Of a DNA stretch of 16,101 nucleotides, positions 8,401 through 15,824 are shown piece after piece; the first letter of the stretch is position 1, and each line of letters starts with the position of its first letter. The notes under the pieces are model-generated. The model made no database searches and was not told the origin of the DNA. It saw only the letters and a list, made by a program, of their open reading frames with translations. Location of the stretch: contig JAJRQS010000351.1 of assembly GCA_024280135.1 (NCBI GenBank), positions 1-16,101 on the forward strand. Reading direction: 5' to 3'. Source of the DNA: Bacteroidota bacterium (GTDB lineage Bacteria; Bacteroidota; Bacteroidia; Chitinophagales; Saprospiraceae). The position numbers were made by a program, and so were the translations under genes.

Positions 8401-8862
8401 ATTCACACTCATGATGGGCATTTGAGACAGATCTACATCAAAGACATTGGGCTCTTGTTTCAAGTCATCAGGTAGCTCAGATTTAGCCCTGTCCACCGCA
8501 TCTTTGACATCTACAATCGCTTCGCTAATATCCACATCTGTATCAAACTCTGCAACTATCACCGAAAAATCCTGAATAGAAGTGGACGTAATATTTTTTA
8601 ATCCTGTGATAGATTGTAGCTCTTTTTCTATCGGTCTAGTGATTAAATTTTCAATATCGACTGCTGAATTTCCAAAATGCGGTGTATTGATAAAAATGTT
8701 ATTCATCGTCACCTCCGGGAATTGTTCTTTTGGGATATTATTGTAAGTACTCACACCCAAAACGATAATAATAAACATCAAAACAAAGACACTAATTCCA
8801 TTGTCAATTGACAAAGAGGATAGTTTAAATTCCTTTTTTATTTTATTCTGTAGATCTTCCAT
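5437..8862 (-). CDS. RND-family multidrug/solute efflux permease (inner membrane)
   Basis: The 1141-residue protein has the duplicated AcrB/HAE layout: an N-terminal membrane helix (about 22-40), a large periplasmic porter loop (about 41-340), a helix bundle (about 345-500), a second half starting near 585 with its own porter loop, and a final bundle to about 1125. It would use an ion gradient to drive export through the adaptor and TolC-like partner encoded immediately upstream. In the helix-4 region it reads LGMLVDNGIVVIEN (D410, N411), and in the helix-10 region VVVNNAIVLIDY (N1003), so only one of the AcrB relay residues (D407, D408, K940) is kept. Two additional hydrophobic segments at about 515-534 and 540-556 sit between the halves. 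The length is slightly above the usual 1030-1060. Substrate unknown; the adaptor gene ends 45 bases upstream. Confidence 0.95.
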   Translation of the reverse strand: MEDLQNKIKKEFKLSSLSIDNGISVFVLMFIIIVLGVSTYNNIPKEQFPEVTMNNIFINTPHFGNSAVDIENLITRPIEKELQSITGLKNITSTSIQDFSVIVAEFDTDVDISEAIVDVKDAVDRAKSELPDDLKQEPNVFDVDLSQMPIMSVNMSGPFTADELKDYAEYVQDKLEDISEISDVIIKGALDREVKIDVDLYAAQARQISFRDISMAISRENITMSGGEVVKNNFRRSIRVIGEFKDIEEVKNLIVKSEKGLPIYLRDIAEVSFGYKDKTSIARSGGLPVLSLDVIKRSGENLLSASDKIKEIVKKAQIEKLPKEMRISIFNDQSVKTREQVANLENSIIFGMLLVILVLLFFLGIRNATFVGLAIPFSMLLGFIVVGLLGYTLNMMILFGMIMALGMLVDNGIVVIENIYRHRQEGYGPVEAAKRGTGEVAIPIIASTATTLAAFLPLAFWPGLMGSFMKYLPITLIIVLTSSLFVGLVINPVLATYFMVLEDHSKEKKTKAKKIALITSAVMLTLAILFHFLGVLTFRNLLAFAIIIVLINTFIFNPFADIFQNRFLPWLENGYDKIILGALKVPVLVMLGTVVLFVGSIFILVLTKPKIDFFPSTDPSYVNAFIDLPLGKDIEATSEIMSQIEQKVNKALIPYQSIVQEVLTQIGENTADPGGPPEPGASPNKARLTVSFISDRERGDVSSNDALIAMQQAVHGIPGVRIAIEGNKNGPPTGKPINIELKADNIDTLLVSSAKLISFLNSQDIGGVEELKADVELNKPQLIINIDREAARRYEISTGQIASEIRTAVFGEEASKYKLGEDEYPIEIRLAEKYRNNIDDILNQKITFRNPANGRIAQVPISAVATIEYSTTYSSIKRKNLQRVVTVYSNVLKGYNGNEVVAQLKGLLEVYPLPKGVTYGFTGEQEEQATAMTFLGNAFKVALMAIFFILVAQFNSVITPFIIILSIVFSTIGVLLGYAFTGDTFVIIMTGMGIISLAGVVVNNAIVLIDYIEISLRQKRKDLGLEEDSRLSLDDFKLVIAKAGAVRLRPVLLTAITTVLGLLPMALGWNINFSGFVSNLDAEYYQGGESADFWAPMSWTIIYGLTFATFLTLIVVPVMFYAFRRASWGISGLIRKMQAEN

Positions 8863-8907
8863 TTAGTTTCTTTATTGGTTCTTTTTCGTTAAGGTTAGAT
8901 CTTGAAT

Positions 8908-10065
8908 CTATTGTGCGACATGAATCATCTCTCCATCAACAAGACTCCCTGCTCCTTCGACTATCACATTATCCGATTCTGTTAAGCCCTTCTTAATAAT
9001 TACTTTCCCTTTATAGGAATCTCCCAATTCTACGATTCTTTTTTGGGCCACCCGCTGACCCTCAGCTTGCGCAAAAATCATTACATAATCTTGTCCTGAC
9101 ATATCCTGTCTGACTATATCTACCGGAATCGTTATCACATCCTTATAGGCCTTATCCATAATAATCAACTTGGCTAATAAATTAGGTTTCAACTTTCCTT
9201 TACGAGCCGAGGTTGCAACCTCTACATTAAAAGTTCTATTTGCGGGGTTAATAGAAGAGCCTATCAGCGTAATTGGAGCGGTAAACTCCATATCGTCCAA
9301 AGCTGGCACAACGACTTGAACACGTTGTCCTTTTCTGACACTTTTGGTATAAATCTCCGGCACCTGTGCTGCAACTACCAGTTTGTTTGGGTTCAGGATT
9401 TGTACAATAGGAGCTCCCGGACCAGCCAATTCTCCTGCTTTTAAAATTACATTTTCTACGACACCAGAAATGGGCGCATAGACATTTGCTTTTTGTAGTT
9501 GAATTTGTAATAATTCAATTGTTTTTTCAAGTTGCTCTACCCTATTTTTTGCTTGTAGATATTGCATTTCAGTACCTATTTTTTGTTTCCACAAACGGTC
9601 TTGCCTTTCAAAAACATCGCGTGCTAAGGTTAGCGCATTTTCAGTTTGTTCAATCTGCTTCGCAATAGGTTGTGCATCTACAGTTGCTATTAGTTTTCCC
9701 CGACTTACATACTGTCCTTCTTTCGTATGTATCGTTAGAATGCGTCCACCCATATCACTACTAGCAAAAACCATATCTGTAGCTTCAACATTACTTTGGA
9801 CTTCAATAAAGTGTTTGAAATCTTCCTTTTTTAGCGCAATTGCCGTTACCAATTTAGCCTCTTTTTTAGTAGGATCTAGAACCTCAATAGAATCTTGTAG
9901 TTCTTTTATGAAAGCACTCAGTTTAGCTAATTCAGATTGTTTGCGAATCACCAACGCTCTCTTGTCTTCAAGACTCTCCGGGATAGTATTATCGTCCTTC
10001 TTCTTACATCCAACAATAGAGAACAACAGAACAACGGCGAGTAAAGTGTATATTTTCATTTTCAT
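8908..10065 (-). CDS. RND efflux periplasmic adaptor (membrane fusion protein), lipoprotein
   Basis: The 385-residue protein begins with a lipoprotein signal: a hydrophobic stretch then SIVGC with the lipobox cysteine at residue 20, so it should be lipid-anchored on the periplasmic side of a membrane. A short coiled-coil segment (about 31-62) precedes the HlyD core. The core consists of a barrel-sandwich/lipoyl half (GGRILTIHTKEGQYVSRGKLIATVD), an alpha hairpin (about 135-195), the second lipoyl half (VYAPISGVVENVILKAGE), a beta barrel and a membrane-proximal domain. It links the RND permease to the TolC-like channel. The gene lies 15 bases after the TolC-like gene. The start may be M1 or M3 (position 10059). 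Confidence 0.94.
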   Translation of the reverse strand: MKMKIYTLLAVVLLFSIVGCKKKDDNTIPESLEDKRALVIRKQSELAKLSAFIKELQDSIEVLDPTKKEAKLVTAIALKKEDFKHFIEVQSNVEATDMVFASSDMGGRILTIHTKEGQYVSRGKLIATVDAQPIAKQIEQTENALTLARDVFERQDRLWKQKIGTEMQYLQAKNRVEQLEKTIELLQIQLQKANVYAPISGVVENVILKAGELAGPGAPIVQILNPNKLVVAAQVPEIYTKSVRKGQRVQVVVPALDDMEFTAPITLIGSSINPANRTFNVEVATSARKGKLKPNLLAKLIIMDKAYKDVITIPVDIVRQDMSGQDYVMIFAQAEGQRVAQKRIVELGDSYKGKVIIKKGLTESDNVIVEGAGSLVDGEMIHVAQ

Positions 10066-10080
10066 TATTTTAATTTGGCT

Positions 10081-11427
10081 CTAGTGTCCTAGTGCTTGTT
10101 TCAATTTTATTTTTGCTTTGAGCAAATCAAATTTCCCTTCAATAACGTTTTGCTGGGCTTGGTAGAGGCTCATTTCTGCTTGATTCAACTCAATACTAGA
10201 ACCTACTCCTTCTTTGTATTTTATCTTAGTTGTCTCATATATCCGTTCCGCAAGGGAAACGTTTTTTTCTCTTTGCGTTAGATTCTGACGGGCACTCTCA
10301 AAAGCGATACGCGCATTGCGTACTTGAAAGTCCAATGCTCTCCCCATATCCTCCTTCCCGAGTTTGACCATCTCTAACTGCAACTTCGCTTTCTGCACTT
10401 TTGCTTTCGTGCCAAAACCTGCAAAAATCGGTATATTCACTTGAAATCCTGCTACGGATGTAGGCGTATAAAACAACGAATTTAATTTATCTCCTTGCCA
10501 CTGCATCTGATAATTCACAAAACCTGTAAGGCTCGGATAATAAGCAGATTCTTGTGCTTTAATGTTTACTTCATTGAGTCGTTCAGTTGTTAGAATCGTC
10601 CGATAGGCTGGATGTGCCATCAAGTTTACATTTTCCGAAAGGATGTCATCGGAAATACTATTTAAAATATCGTCCGTCGCATTCGTCAAATTTATTTCAT
10701 CATCTAAGGGATAGCCCATTGTCAATTTTAAAACCTCCAAAGCCATTTTTTTGCTTCGCGTCAGATTATCCAATTGTACTGCTAAATTAGCAATAGATAA
10801 ATCCAAACGATCCACGTCTAAAGCTTCCGCAAAACCCGCTTTAAACAACTCTTCTGTTTCACTTCTCAAACTCTCCAAATTTTTAATATTCTTTTGGATG
10901 GTTCGCTCACTTTCATGAATCAACAAGGCCGGCAAATATGCATTTGTTACGTCATCTTCCACCTTTCGGCGAACGGTTTTGTAATCCTCTTCAGCATAAT
11001 TCTTATACACTTTGGCCGCCTTCAACCCTTGCAAATAAGTCCAATTAAACAACAAAGAAGAAGCCGTAACCGTCCCCGCAATATTATGATTTTGTGCAAA
11101 CGAAACTTCTCTTTCAAAATTAGGATTACCCATTCCAAATGACTCTGGCAATAACACAATGGATTTTTTCAAAAAATAATTATCTCCGAAAGTAGCATTC
11201 ACTTGGGGTATTCCTTGCGCCCTCACTTCGAAAATCTTTTGTTGTGCTTCTTCAATTTTAAGGGAAGCGGTCTTGACCGAATTCTGATGAGCCAGTGCAT
11301 ACGTCACCGCCTCCTCCAAAGAAAAGGCAGACTCTTGAGCAGTTAACTCATTGATTCCCAAAGAAGTAAAAAACATCAGCACCAAAAAAATCTTGGTTCT
11401 GTACAAACAAAATTTATTTTTAATCAT
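10081..11427 (-). CDS. TolC-family outer membrane efflux protein
   Basis: The 448-residue protein has a signal peptide (hydrophobic core about 13-23, probable cleavage after the alanine at residue 30, TAQ). Two repeats of the outer-membrane efflux protein family follow. Each has a long helical region rich in A, Q, E and K (for example SLEEAVTYALAHQNSVKTA and LQLEMVKLGKEDMGRALDF) and a beta-barrel strand region (LTGFVNYQMQW, GFQVNIPIFAGFG). The trimer would form the outer-membrane channel and periplasmic tunnel of the tripartite pump. It starts 3 bases after the tetR stop and ends 15 bases before the adaptor gene, so the three are almost certainly one operon. The length matches the family. Confidence 0.94.
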   Translation of the reverse strand: MIKNKFCLYRTKIFLVLMFFTSLGINELTAQESAFSLEEAVTYALAHQNSVKTASLKIEEAQQKIFEVRAQGIPQVNATFGDNYFLKKSIVLLPESFGMGNPNFEREVSFAQNHNIAGTVTASSLLFNWTYLQGLKAAKVYKNYAEEDYKTVRRKVEDDVTNAYLPALLIHESERTIQKNIKNLESLRSETEELFKAGFAEALDVDRLDLSIANLAVQLDNLTRSKKMALEVLKLTMGYPLDDEINLTNATDDILNSISDDILSENVNLMAHPAYRTILTTERLNEVNIKAQESAYYPSLTGFVNYQMQWQGDKLNSLFYTPTSVAGFQVNIPIFAGFGTKAKVQKAKLQLEMVKLGKEDMGRALDFQVRNARIAFESARQNLTQREKNVSLAERIYETTKIKYKEGVGSSIELNQAEMSLYQAQQNVIEGKFDLLKAKIKLKQALGH

Positions 11428-11430
11428 CTT

Positions 11431-12054
11431 CTAGTTTTCTTTCTTAGTAATTTGGGCACTGTACTTTTCAAAAAGCATACGCCCCTTTTCTGACATAATC
11501 CCATTCATATGATATTTCATTAACATCAAATAGTATCTTTCCATTCCAACAAAATAAGAAGGATTTTCGCAAGACGACTTGATGTTTTCGACATATAAGT
11601 TGGCACAAAAAGCCGGAATGATATCATTTCTATAAAGGCCAAGTTCAATTCCTTTCTCAATATTACGCGTAATTTCTTTAAGCATAAATTCATTTTGCAT
11701 ATCATCTATGACGACCCAAATTTCATAATAATTCTTTTTCAAATCCATCAAAATACCTGGAGACATTTCCTTAAAATGTGCATAAATCAACCGACTGATA
11801 GCCACCATTGCATAAATGGGATCTTTCGCTGTGTCTATTATTTTTTGAATAACCTCTTGGTCTTGATCCAGATGTGTATTGACCAATTCCTCAACCAACC
11901 TAGATTTGGATGAAAAAAACTTATAAATAGTTTTTTTAGACACACCTACTTCCGCAGCGAGGTCATCCATACTGACTGAACTGAATCCGCGACGAAGAAA
12001 TAAATCCCTCGCTGCTTCATAAATCCGTCTTTTACTTTTATCCTTTTTTTCCAC
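11431..12054 (-). CDS. TetR-family transcriptional regulator of the efflux operon (GTG start)
   Basis: From the GTG at 12052-12054 the protein has 207 residues and starts VEKKDKSKRRIYEAARDLF, the usual opening of the TetR DNA-binding domain. The helix-turn-helix is SMDDLAAEVGVSKKTIYKFF, followed by the capping lysine in SSKSRLVEEL. The rest is the helical ligand-binding/dimer domain. An in-frame ATG at 12186 would add 44 residues, but that stretch has no TetR features and includes a Bacteroidota-type promoter ending 4 bases before the GTG, so I reject it. As first gene of the pump operon it is probably an autorepressor of itself and the pump, released by a pump substrate; this is inference. 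The ligand domain is too variable to name the inducer. Confidence 0.9.
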   Translation of the reverse strand: MEKKDKSKRRIYEAARDLFLRRGFSSVSMDDLAAEVGVSKKTIYKFFSSKSRLVEELVNTHLDQDQEVIQKIIDTAKDPIYAMVAISRLIYAHFKEMSPGILMDLKKNYYEIWVVIDDMQNEFMLKEITRNIEKGIELGLYRNDIIPAFCANLYVENIKSSCENPSYFVGMERYYLMLMKYHMNGIMSEKGRMLFEKYSAQITKKEN

Positions 12055-12058
12055 AAGG

Positions 12059-12091
12059 CAAAGATAGGGAAAATAACTATGGAAACGCAAA
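12059..12091 (-). promoter_or_regulatory. Bacteroidota-type sigma-A promoter of the tetR-efflux operon
   Basis: On the minus strand TATCTTTG (12066 down to 12059) fits the -7 consensus TAnnTTTG exactly, and a TTTG at 12091-12088 lies 21 bases upstream, at the place of the -33 element. The -7 element ends 4 bases before the GTG of tetR, so transcription should start at or within a few bases of the start codon, giving a leaderless or nearly leaderless mRNA. Confidence 0.65.
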
Positions 12092-12109
12092 TAGTTTTTC
12101 AAGTTTCCA
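12075..12109. promoter_or_regulatory. Candidate TetR operator: overlapping inverted repeats on the tetR promoter
   Basis: Two inverted repeats overlap the -33 element. AACTAT-N10-ATAGTT spans 12075-12096 (6-base perfect arms, 22 bases overall). TGGAAAC-N16-GTTTCCA spans 12080-12109 (7-base perfect arms, 30 bases overall). The first has the size and position expected of a TetR-family operator that blocks RNA polymerase. In AT-rich DNA short inverted repeats occur by chance, so this is a candidate only. Confidence 0.4.
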
Positions 12110-12241
12110 AAATTAAAATTACATTTTGAGGAAAAAGACATAAAATTACCGCTATTAGCAATATCTACCGTATTTTTACCTTTCATTTCAATTACGTTTT
12201 TAGCCGTAAGGCATTCACTACCAATACTTTAAAGTCCAAAG

Positions 12242-14830
12242 ATGAATCCGATAGTCAAAAAAATCATTCCTTTTGTTGTAGCATTTCTTACCTTTTATGG
12301 AATTAGTGCGCTCTTTTTTATCTCTGAAACGAAGGATGGACTAGTCCTACAGCAAGTAGATACCCAACAAGTGAATGCGATGAATCGAGAGGCAAGAGAA
12401 TATTCTGCCAAGACTGGTGAGGCCATTCAGTGGACCAATACCATTTTTGGGGGCATGCCGACCACGATGATCTATCAAAAAAACAAGGGGAATCTACTGC
12501 GACATGTCTATTATGGGTCTATGCTTTGGAAGGACATGAAATCTCCGTCAATAGAACTTTTTCTGGTTATGATGATGATGTTCTTAGCCTTGCTTTTGCT
12601 CGGAATCGATTGGCGAATAAGCCTTCTGGCAGGACTAGGCTATGGATTTGGCACCTATAATATGGAGTTATTGGAAGCGGGACACGCCACTAAGATGGTG
12701 GCAATCGCCTATTTCGGATTGATAGCCTCTGCGGCATGGCACGCCTACAATCGAAATATTTTACTCGGAGGAGCCATCTTTGCCGTTGCGTTGGCGATGC
12801 AAGTATATTCGACCCACTACCAGATTGTGTACTATACTTTATTAGTCGTCGTGCTACTGGGTATCGTTGAATTTATTAAAGCCATCAAACAAAAGACACT
12901 CGGAAATTTTGCGAAAGCAACAGGTCTGATGATCGCTTTTGGGCTATTATGCGCAGCAACTAATACTTCTAAACTATGGACGACATACGACTACAGCAAA
13001 GAGACGATTCGAGGGACTTCAGACCTTGCGGCCAAAAAAGATAAAGATGGACTCGGCAAAGATTATGTATTTAGCTGGAGTTATGGAATTGGAGAATCTT
13101 TGACATTATTGGTACCGGATTATATGGGTGGCGGTAGCTCTCAGTCCTATAAGGGGACGAGCATTTATAAAAAAATCGCCCCCAATATCAAAGCTAACTT
13201 AGCCAAAAATGGCATCACTGGCAAAAGTGCCGATCATCAAGTCAATGCGCAAATTGCTTCCCTATTTTATAGAGGAGATCAAGCCTTTGTCGGCATGGGT
13301 GTATATATGGGTATCGTCTTTTTCTTTTTAATGGTATTGGGTATTATACTTGGAAGAGGTGCTTTAAAATGGTGGCTCTTGGCCTCCCTCATTACCTTAT
13401 TAACCATTGCCTGGGGAAAGAACTTCCCGCTGAATCATATCTGGTATAATGTCTTACCCCTGTTTAATAAGTTTCGTTCTTTATCCATGGCTTTATCCTT
13501 GTTTCAAGGAGCCGCAGTCATGTTAGGTGCGATTGGATTGCAAGCGTTTTTCAGTAAACAGACAAGTATAAAGCAGAAAACCAAAGCTTTTAAACTTGCG
13601 GCTGGTATCACCCTGGGTGCATTAGTATTAATATTTTTGAGTTCGTTTATCATAGACTTTTCAAGCCCAAAGGATGAGCGCGTCGGTCCTGAACTGGCGA
13701 AGCTATTAGAAGCAGATAGACTTTCCCTTTTACGCAAGGATGTAGGGCGTTCCTTACTATTTGCAGTGCTTGGAATGAGTGCTTTGTACTTGTATCTCAA
13801 AAACCAAATTACGGCGGTCATCAGTACTATCTTATTAATACTATTCAGCTTAGTGGATATGTGGTCGGTCGGTCGACGTATTATCAATACTTCAAAATTT
13901 AAGAAACCTATAAAATCGGCAACGATACATGAAACCCAAGCGGATAAACAAATCAAGCAAGATCCTGACATTCATTACAGAGTATTAGATCTAACCAAAG
14001 GTGATCCATTTACTAATGCTTCAGGAGCGCTTTCGCACAAAATGGTCGGCGGCTATCATGCTGCTAAGCTCATGCGTTATAACGATGTCATTGACAAATA
14101 TTTACGCCAGCCTGGCAAATACATAAATATATTAGGCATGTTAAACACGAAGTACATCATCCAAAACCAAGGCAATCAAGCCGTTCCTATTCCTTTGAAA
14201 GACCAAGCATTAGGGAATGCATGGTTTGTTCCGTCATACCGAATTTTAGACGATGCTGATAAGGAATTAGAGGCATTAGGGAGTCTTAACCCTCGTCAAG
14301 AAGCCATCTTTGACAAAGCCTATGCATCCGAGTTAAATGGTTTTACAATTGATTATGATTCAACGGCCACTATAAAATTAGCCAAATACCACCCCGACAA
14401 AATGGAATATGTATATTCTGCAAAGACACCTCAATTGGTGGTCTTTTCGGAAGTATATTACCCCGAGTCAAAAGGCTGGACAATAACTGTCAATGACCAA
14501 CGTGTACCGCTATTGAAAGCCAATTATTTGTTGCGTGCTGCTGTTTTACCAGCAGGGCAAAATCAAAAATTGGTTATGAAGTTTCACCCAAAAGCCTACT
14601 ATCTTGGGGAAAAGATTTCATTCTTTGCTTCATTGGCTTTATTGCTGGCCTTGATCGCTGGATTTTATTTCTCCTTTAGGAAAAAGGCAGAAGATTCTTC
14701 ACTATACTCCCTTTCGGGAAAAATAGGAGAAACATCTACTTCTACAAAAGATATGCAACCCAAGACTACAACCACAGTCAAGAAGAAACAATCCGATCTA
14801 AAACAAAACAAAGGTAAAAAACGAAAATGA
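12242..14830 (+). CDS. YfhO-family polytopic membrane protein
   Basis: The 862-residue protein has an N-terminal membrane helix (about 8-27) and an extracytoplasmic loop with the WTN (64-66) and GGMP (70-73) motifs. Many further helices follow to about residue 560, including the conserved EAGHATKM (145-152). Then comes a soluble domain (about 570-785), a final helix (about 791-811) and a 51-residue tail whose end is very lysine-rich. This is the layout of the YfhO family, GT-C-like membrane proteins; the Gram-positive member takes part in glycosylating lipoteichoic acid, while the Bacteroidota form has no established substrate. A role in transferring sugar from a lipid carrier to an envelope polymer is an inference. 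The gene is divergent from tetR and overlaps ruvX by ATGA. Confidence 0.88.
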   Translation: MNPIVKKIIPFVVAFLTFYGISALFFISETKDGLVLQQVDTQQVNAMNREAREYSAKTGEAIQWTNTIFGGMPTTMIYQKNKGNLLRHVYYGSMLWKDMKSPSIELFLVMMMMFLALLLLGIDWRISLLAGLGYGFGTYNMELLEAGHATKMVAIAYFGLIASAAWHAYNRNILLGGAIFAVALAMQVYSTHYQIVYYTLLVVVLLGIVEFIKAIKQKTLGNFAKATGLMIAFGLLCAATNTSKLWTTYDYSKETIRGTSDLAAKKDKDGLGKDYVFSWSYGIGESLTLLVPDYMGGGSSQSYKGTSIYKKIAPNIKANLAKNGITGKSADHQVNAQIASLFYRGDQAFVGMGVYMGIVFFFLMVLGIILGRGALKWWLLASLITLLTIAWGKNFPLNHIWYNVLPLFNKFRSLSMALSLFQGAAVMLGAIGLQAFFSKQTSIKQKTKAFKLAAGITLGALVLIFLSSFIIDFSSPKDERVGPELAKLLEADRLSLLRKDVGRSLLFAVLGMSALYLYLKNQITAVISTILLILFSLVDMWSVGRRIINTSKFKKPIKSATIHETQADKQIKQDPDIHYRVLDLTKGDPFTNASGALSHKMVGGYHAAKLMRYNDVIDKYLRQPGKYINILGMLNTKYIIQNQGNQAVPIPLKDQALGNAWFVPSYRILDDADKELEALGSLNPRQEAIFDKAYASELNGFTIDYDSTATIKLAKYHPDKMEYVYSAKTPQLVVFSEVYYPESKGWTITVNDQRVPLLKANYLLRAAVLPAGQNQKLVMKFHPKAYYLGEKISFFASLALLLALIAGFYFSFRKKAEDSSLYSLSGKIGETSTSTKDMQPKTTTTVKKKQSDLKQNKGKKRK

Positions 14831-15246
14831 GTCGGATATTAGCCATTGATTATGGTCTCAAACGCACAGGCATTGCGGTAACGGATCCTTTGCAAATAAT
14901 TGTGACGCCCTTGACAACTATTCCAACGGCAGAACTGTTTGATTTTCTAAAGGATTATTTTTCTACCGAAATTGTAGAACTAGTGGTTTTTGGCGAATCA
15001 AAGCATGCGGATGGCAACCTAACCCATGTGGGTGACAAGGTGCTTCAATTTGCTACTTTCTTACAGAAGGAATTTCCCAAAATGCCGCAAGTTTTTCAGG
15101 ATGAATCTTTTTCTTCGCAAGAAGCCATGCAGACATTGTTACGGAGTGGAGCCAAGAAAAAAAAGAGACGAGAAAAAGGAATACTTGATAAAATAAGTGC
15201 TGCTATTATTTTGGAACGTTACCTCCAAAGTATTGGCAAATATTAA
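14827..15246 (+). CDS. ruvX: YqgF/RuvX-family putative pre-16S rRNA nuclease / Holliday junction resolvase
   Basis: The 139-residue protein has the RNase H-like fold of the YqgF family: N-terminal RILAIDYGLKRTGIAVTD with the catalytic aspartate D8 and the G-x-K-R-x-G-x-A signature, VVFGESKHADG after the second strand pair, a DESFSSQEA stretch (DE at 92-93) and the C-terminal ILDKISAAIILERYL with D121. E. coli YqgF processes the 5' end of 16S rRNA, and a resolvase role has also been proposed. The DESF form replaces the more usual DER[LF]T, but the acidic residue is kept. The start overlaps the YfhO stop (ATGA), showing translational coupling, and def begins 20 bases later. Confidence 0.93.
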   Translation: MSRILAIDYGLKRTGIAVTDPLQIIVTPLTTIPTAELFDFLKDYFSTEIVELVVFGESKHADGNLTHVGDKVLQFATFLQKEFPKMPQVFQDESFSSQEAMQTLLRSGAKKKKRREKGILDKISAAIILERYLQSIGKY

Positions 15247-15266
15247 AAACTAAAAAGAAACGATTT

Positions 15267-15824
15267 ATGATTTTGCCGATTTATGTCTATGGGCATCCTG
15301 TTTTAAAAAAGGTCTGTACGCCCATTGAGGATTTTACAGAAATTCCTGTATTAATAGAAAACATGAGGGAAACGATGAAAAACGCTTCAGGTGTAGGACT
15401 TGCTGCTCCCCAAATTGGTAAGACGATTCGCTTATTCATTATTGATACCGCTCCAATGTTTGAGGAGGAAGAAGCGCATAAAGGTCTTGTCAAGACCTTC
15501 ATCAATGCAGAAATGCTTGAAGAATATGGACCTATCGAAAAATTTGAGGAAGGCTGTCTAAGCATCCCCAATATCCGTGGCAATGTAGAGCGCCCATCCT
15601 TTATTAAAATAAAATATTTAGATGAAAATCTAAAGGAATGTGTTGAAGAATTTGATGGCATCAATGCCCGTGTCATTCAGCATGAATATGACCATATAGA
15701 AGGCAAGTTATTCACCGAAAAATTGAAACCACTCAAGCGTAAATTACTCAACAAAAAGCTTGAGGCTATGCGCAAAGGAAAGGCAGAGGCAGATTATAAG
15801 CTGTTGTTTGCTCGGCGACGGTAG
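15267..15824 (+). CDS. def: Peptide deformylase
   Basis: The 185-residue enzyme has all three deformylase motifs: GVGLAAPQIG (residues 42-51, Q49), EGCLSIP (95-101, metal ligand C97) and QHEYDH (138-143, metal ligands H139 and H143, catalytic E140). It removes the formyl group from the first methionine of new proteins in the cytoplasm. An acidic run (FEEEEAH, about 65-71) lies between motifs 1 and 2, where length varies in the family. The C-terminus is basic and ends FARRR. The gene lies 20 bases after ruvX and is preceded by an A-rich leader with no Shine-Dalgarno match. Confidence 0.96.
   Translation: MILPIYVYGHPVLKKVCTPIEDFTEIPVLIENMRETMKNASGVGLAAPQIGKTIRLFIIDTAPMFEEEEAHKGLVKTFINAEMLEEYGPIEKFEEGCLSIPNIRGNVERPSFIKIKYLDENLKECVEEFDGINARVIQHEYDHIEGKLFTEKLKPLKRKLLNKKLEAMRKGKAEADYKLLFARRR

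Noticed and set aside
12171..12178. TATTTTTA as a -7 element for the plus-strand YfhO gene
   Set aside because: It misses the final G of TAnnTTTG, has no TTTG box at the right distance upstream and lies about 64 bases from the start codon; AT-rich DNA gives many such near matches.
12055..12186. N-terminal extension of the TetR regulator from an ATG at 12186
   Set aside because: The 44 extra residues show no TetR features, and the stretch contains an exact Bacteroidota -7 element with a -33 box just before the GTG, so it is better read as promoter DNA.
13504..13971. 155-codon minus-strand frame opposite the YfhO gene
   Set aside because: It lies entirely inside a well-supported membrane-protein gene on the other strand and shows no recognisable domain, so it is a shadow frame.
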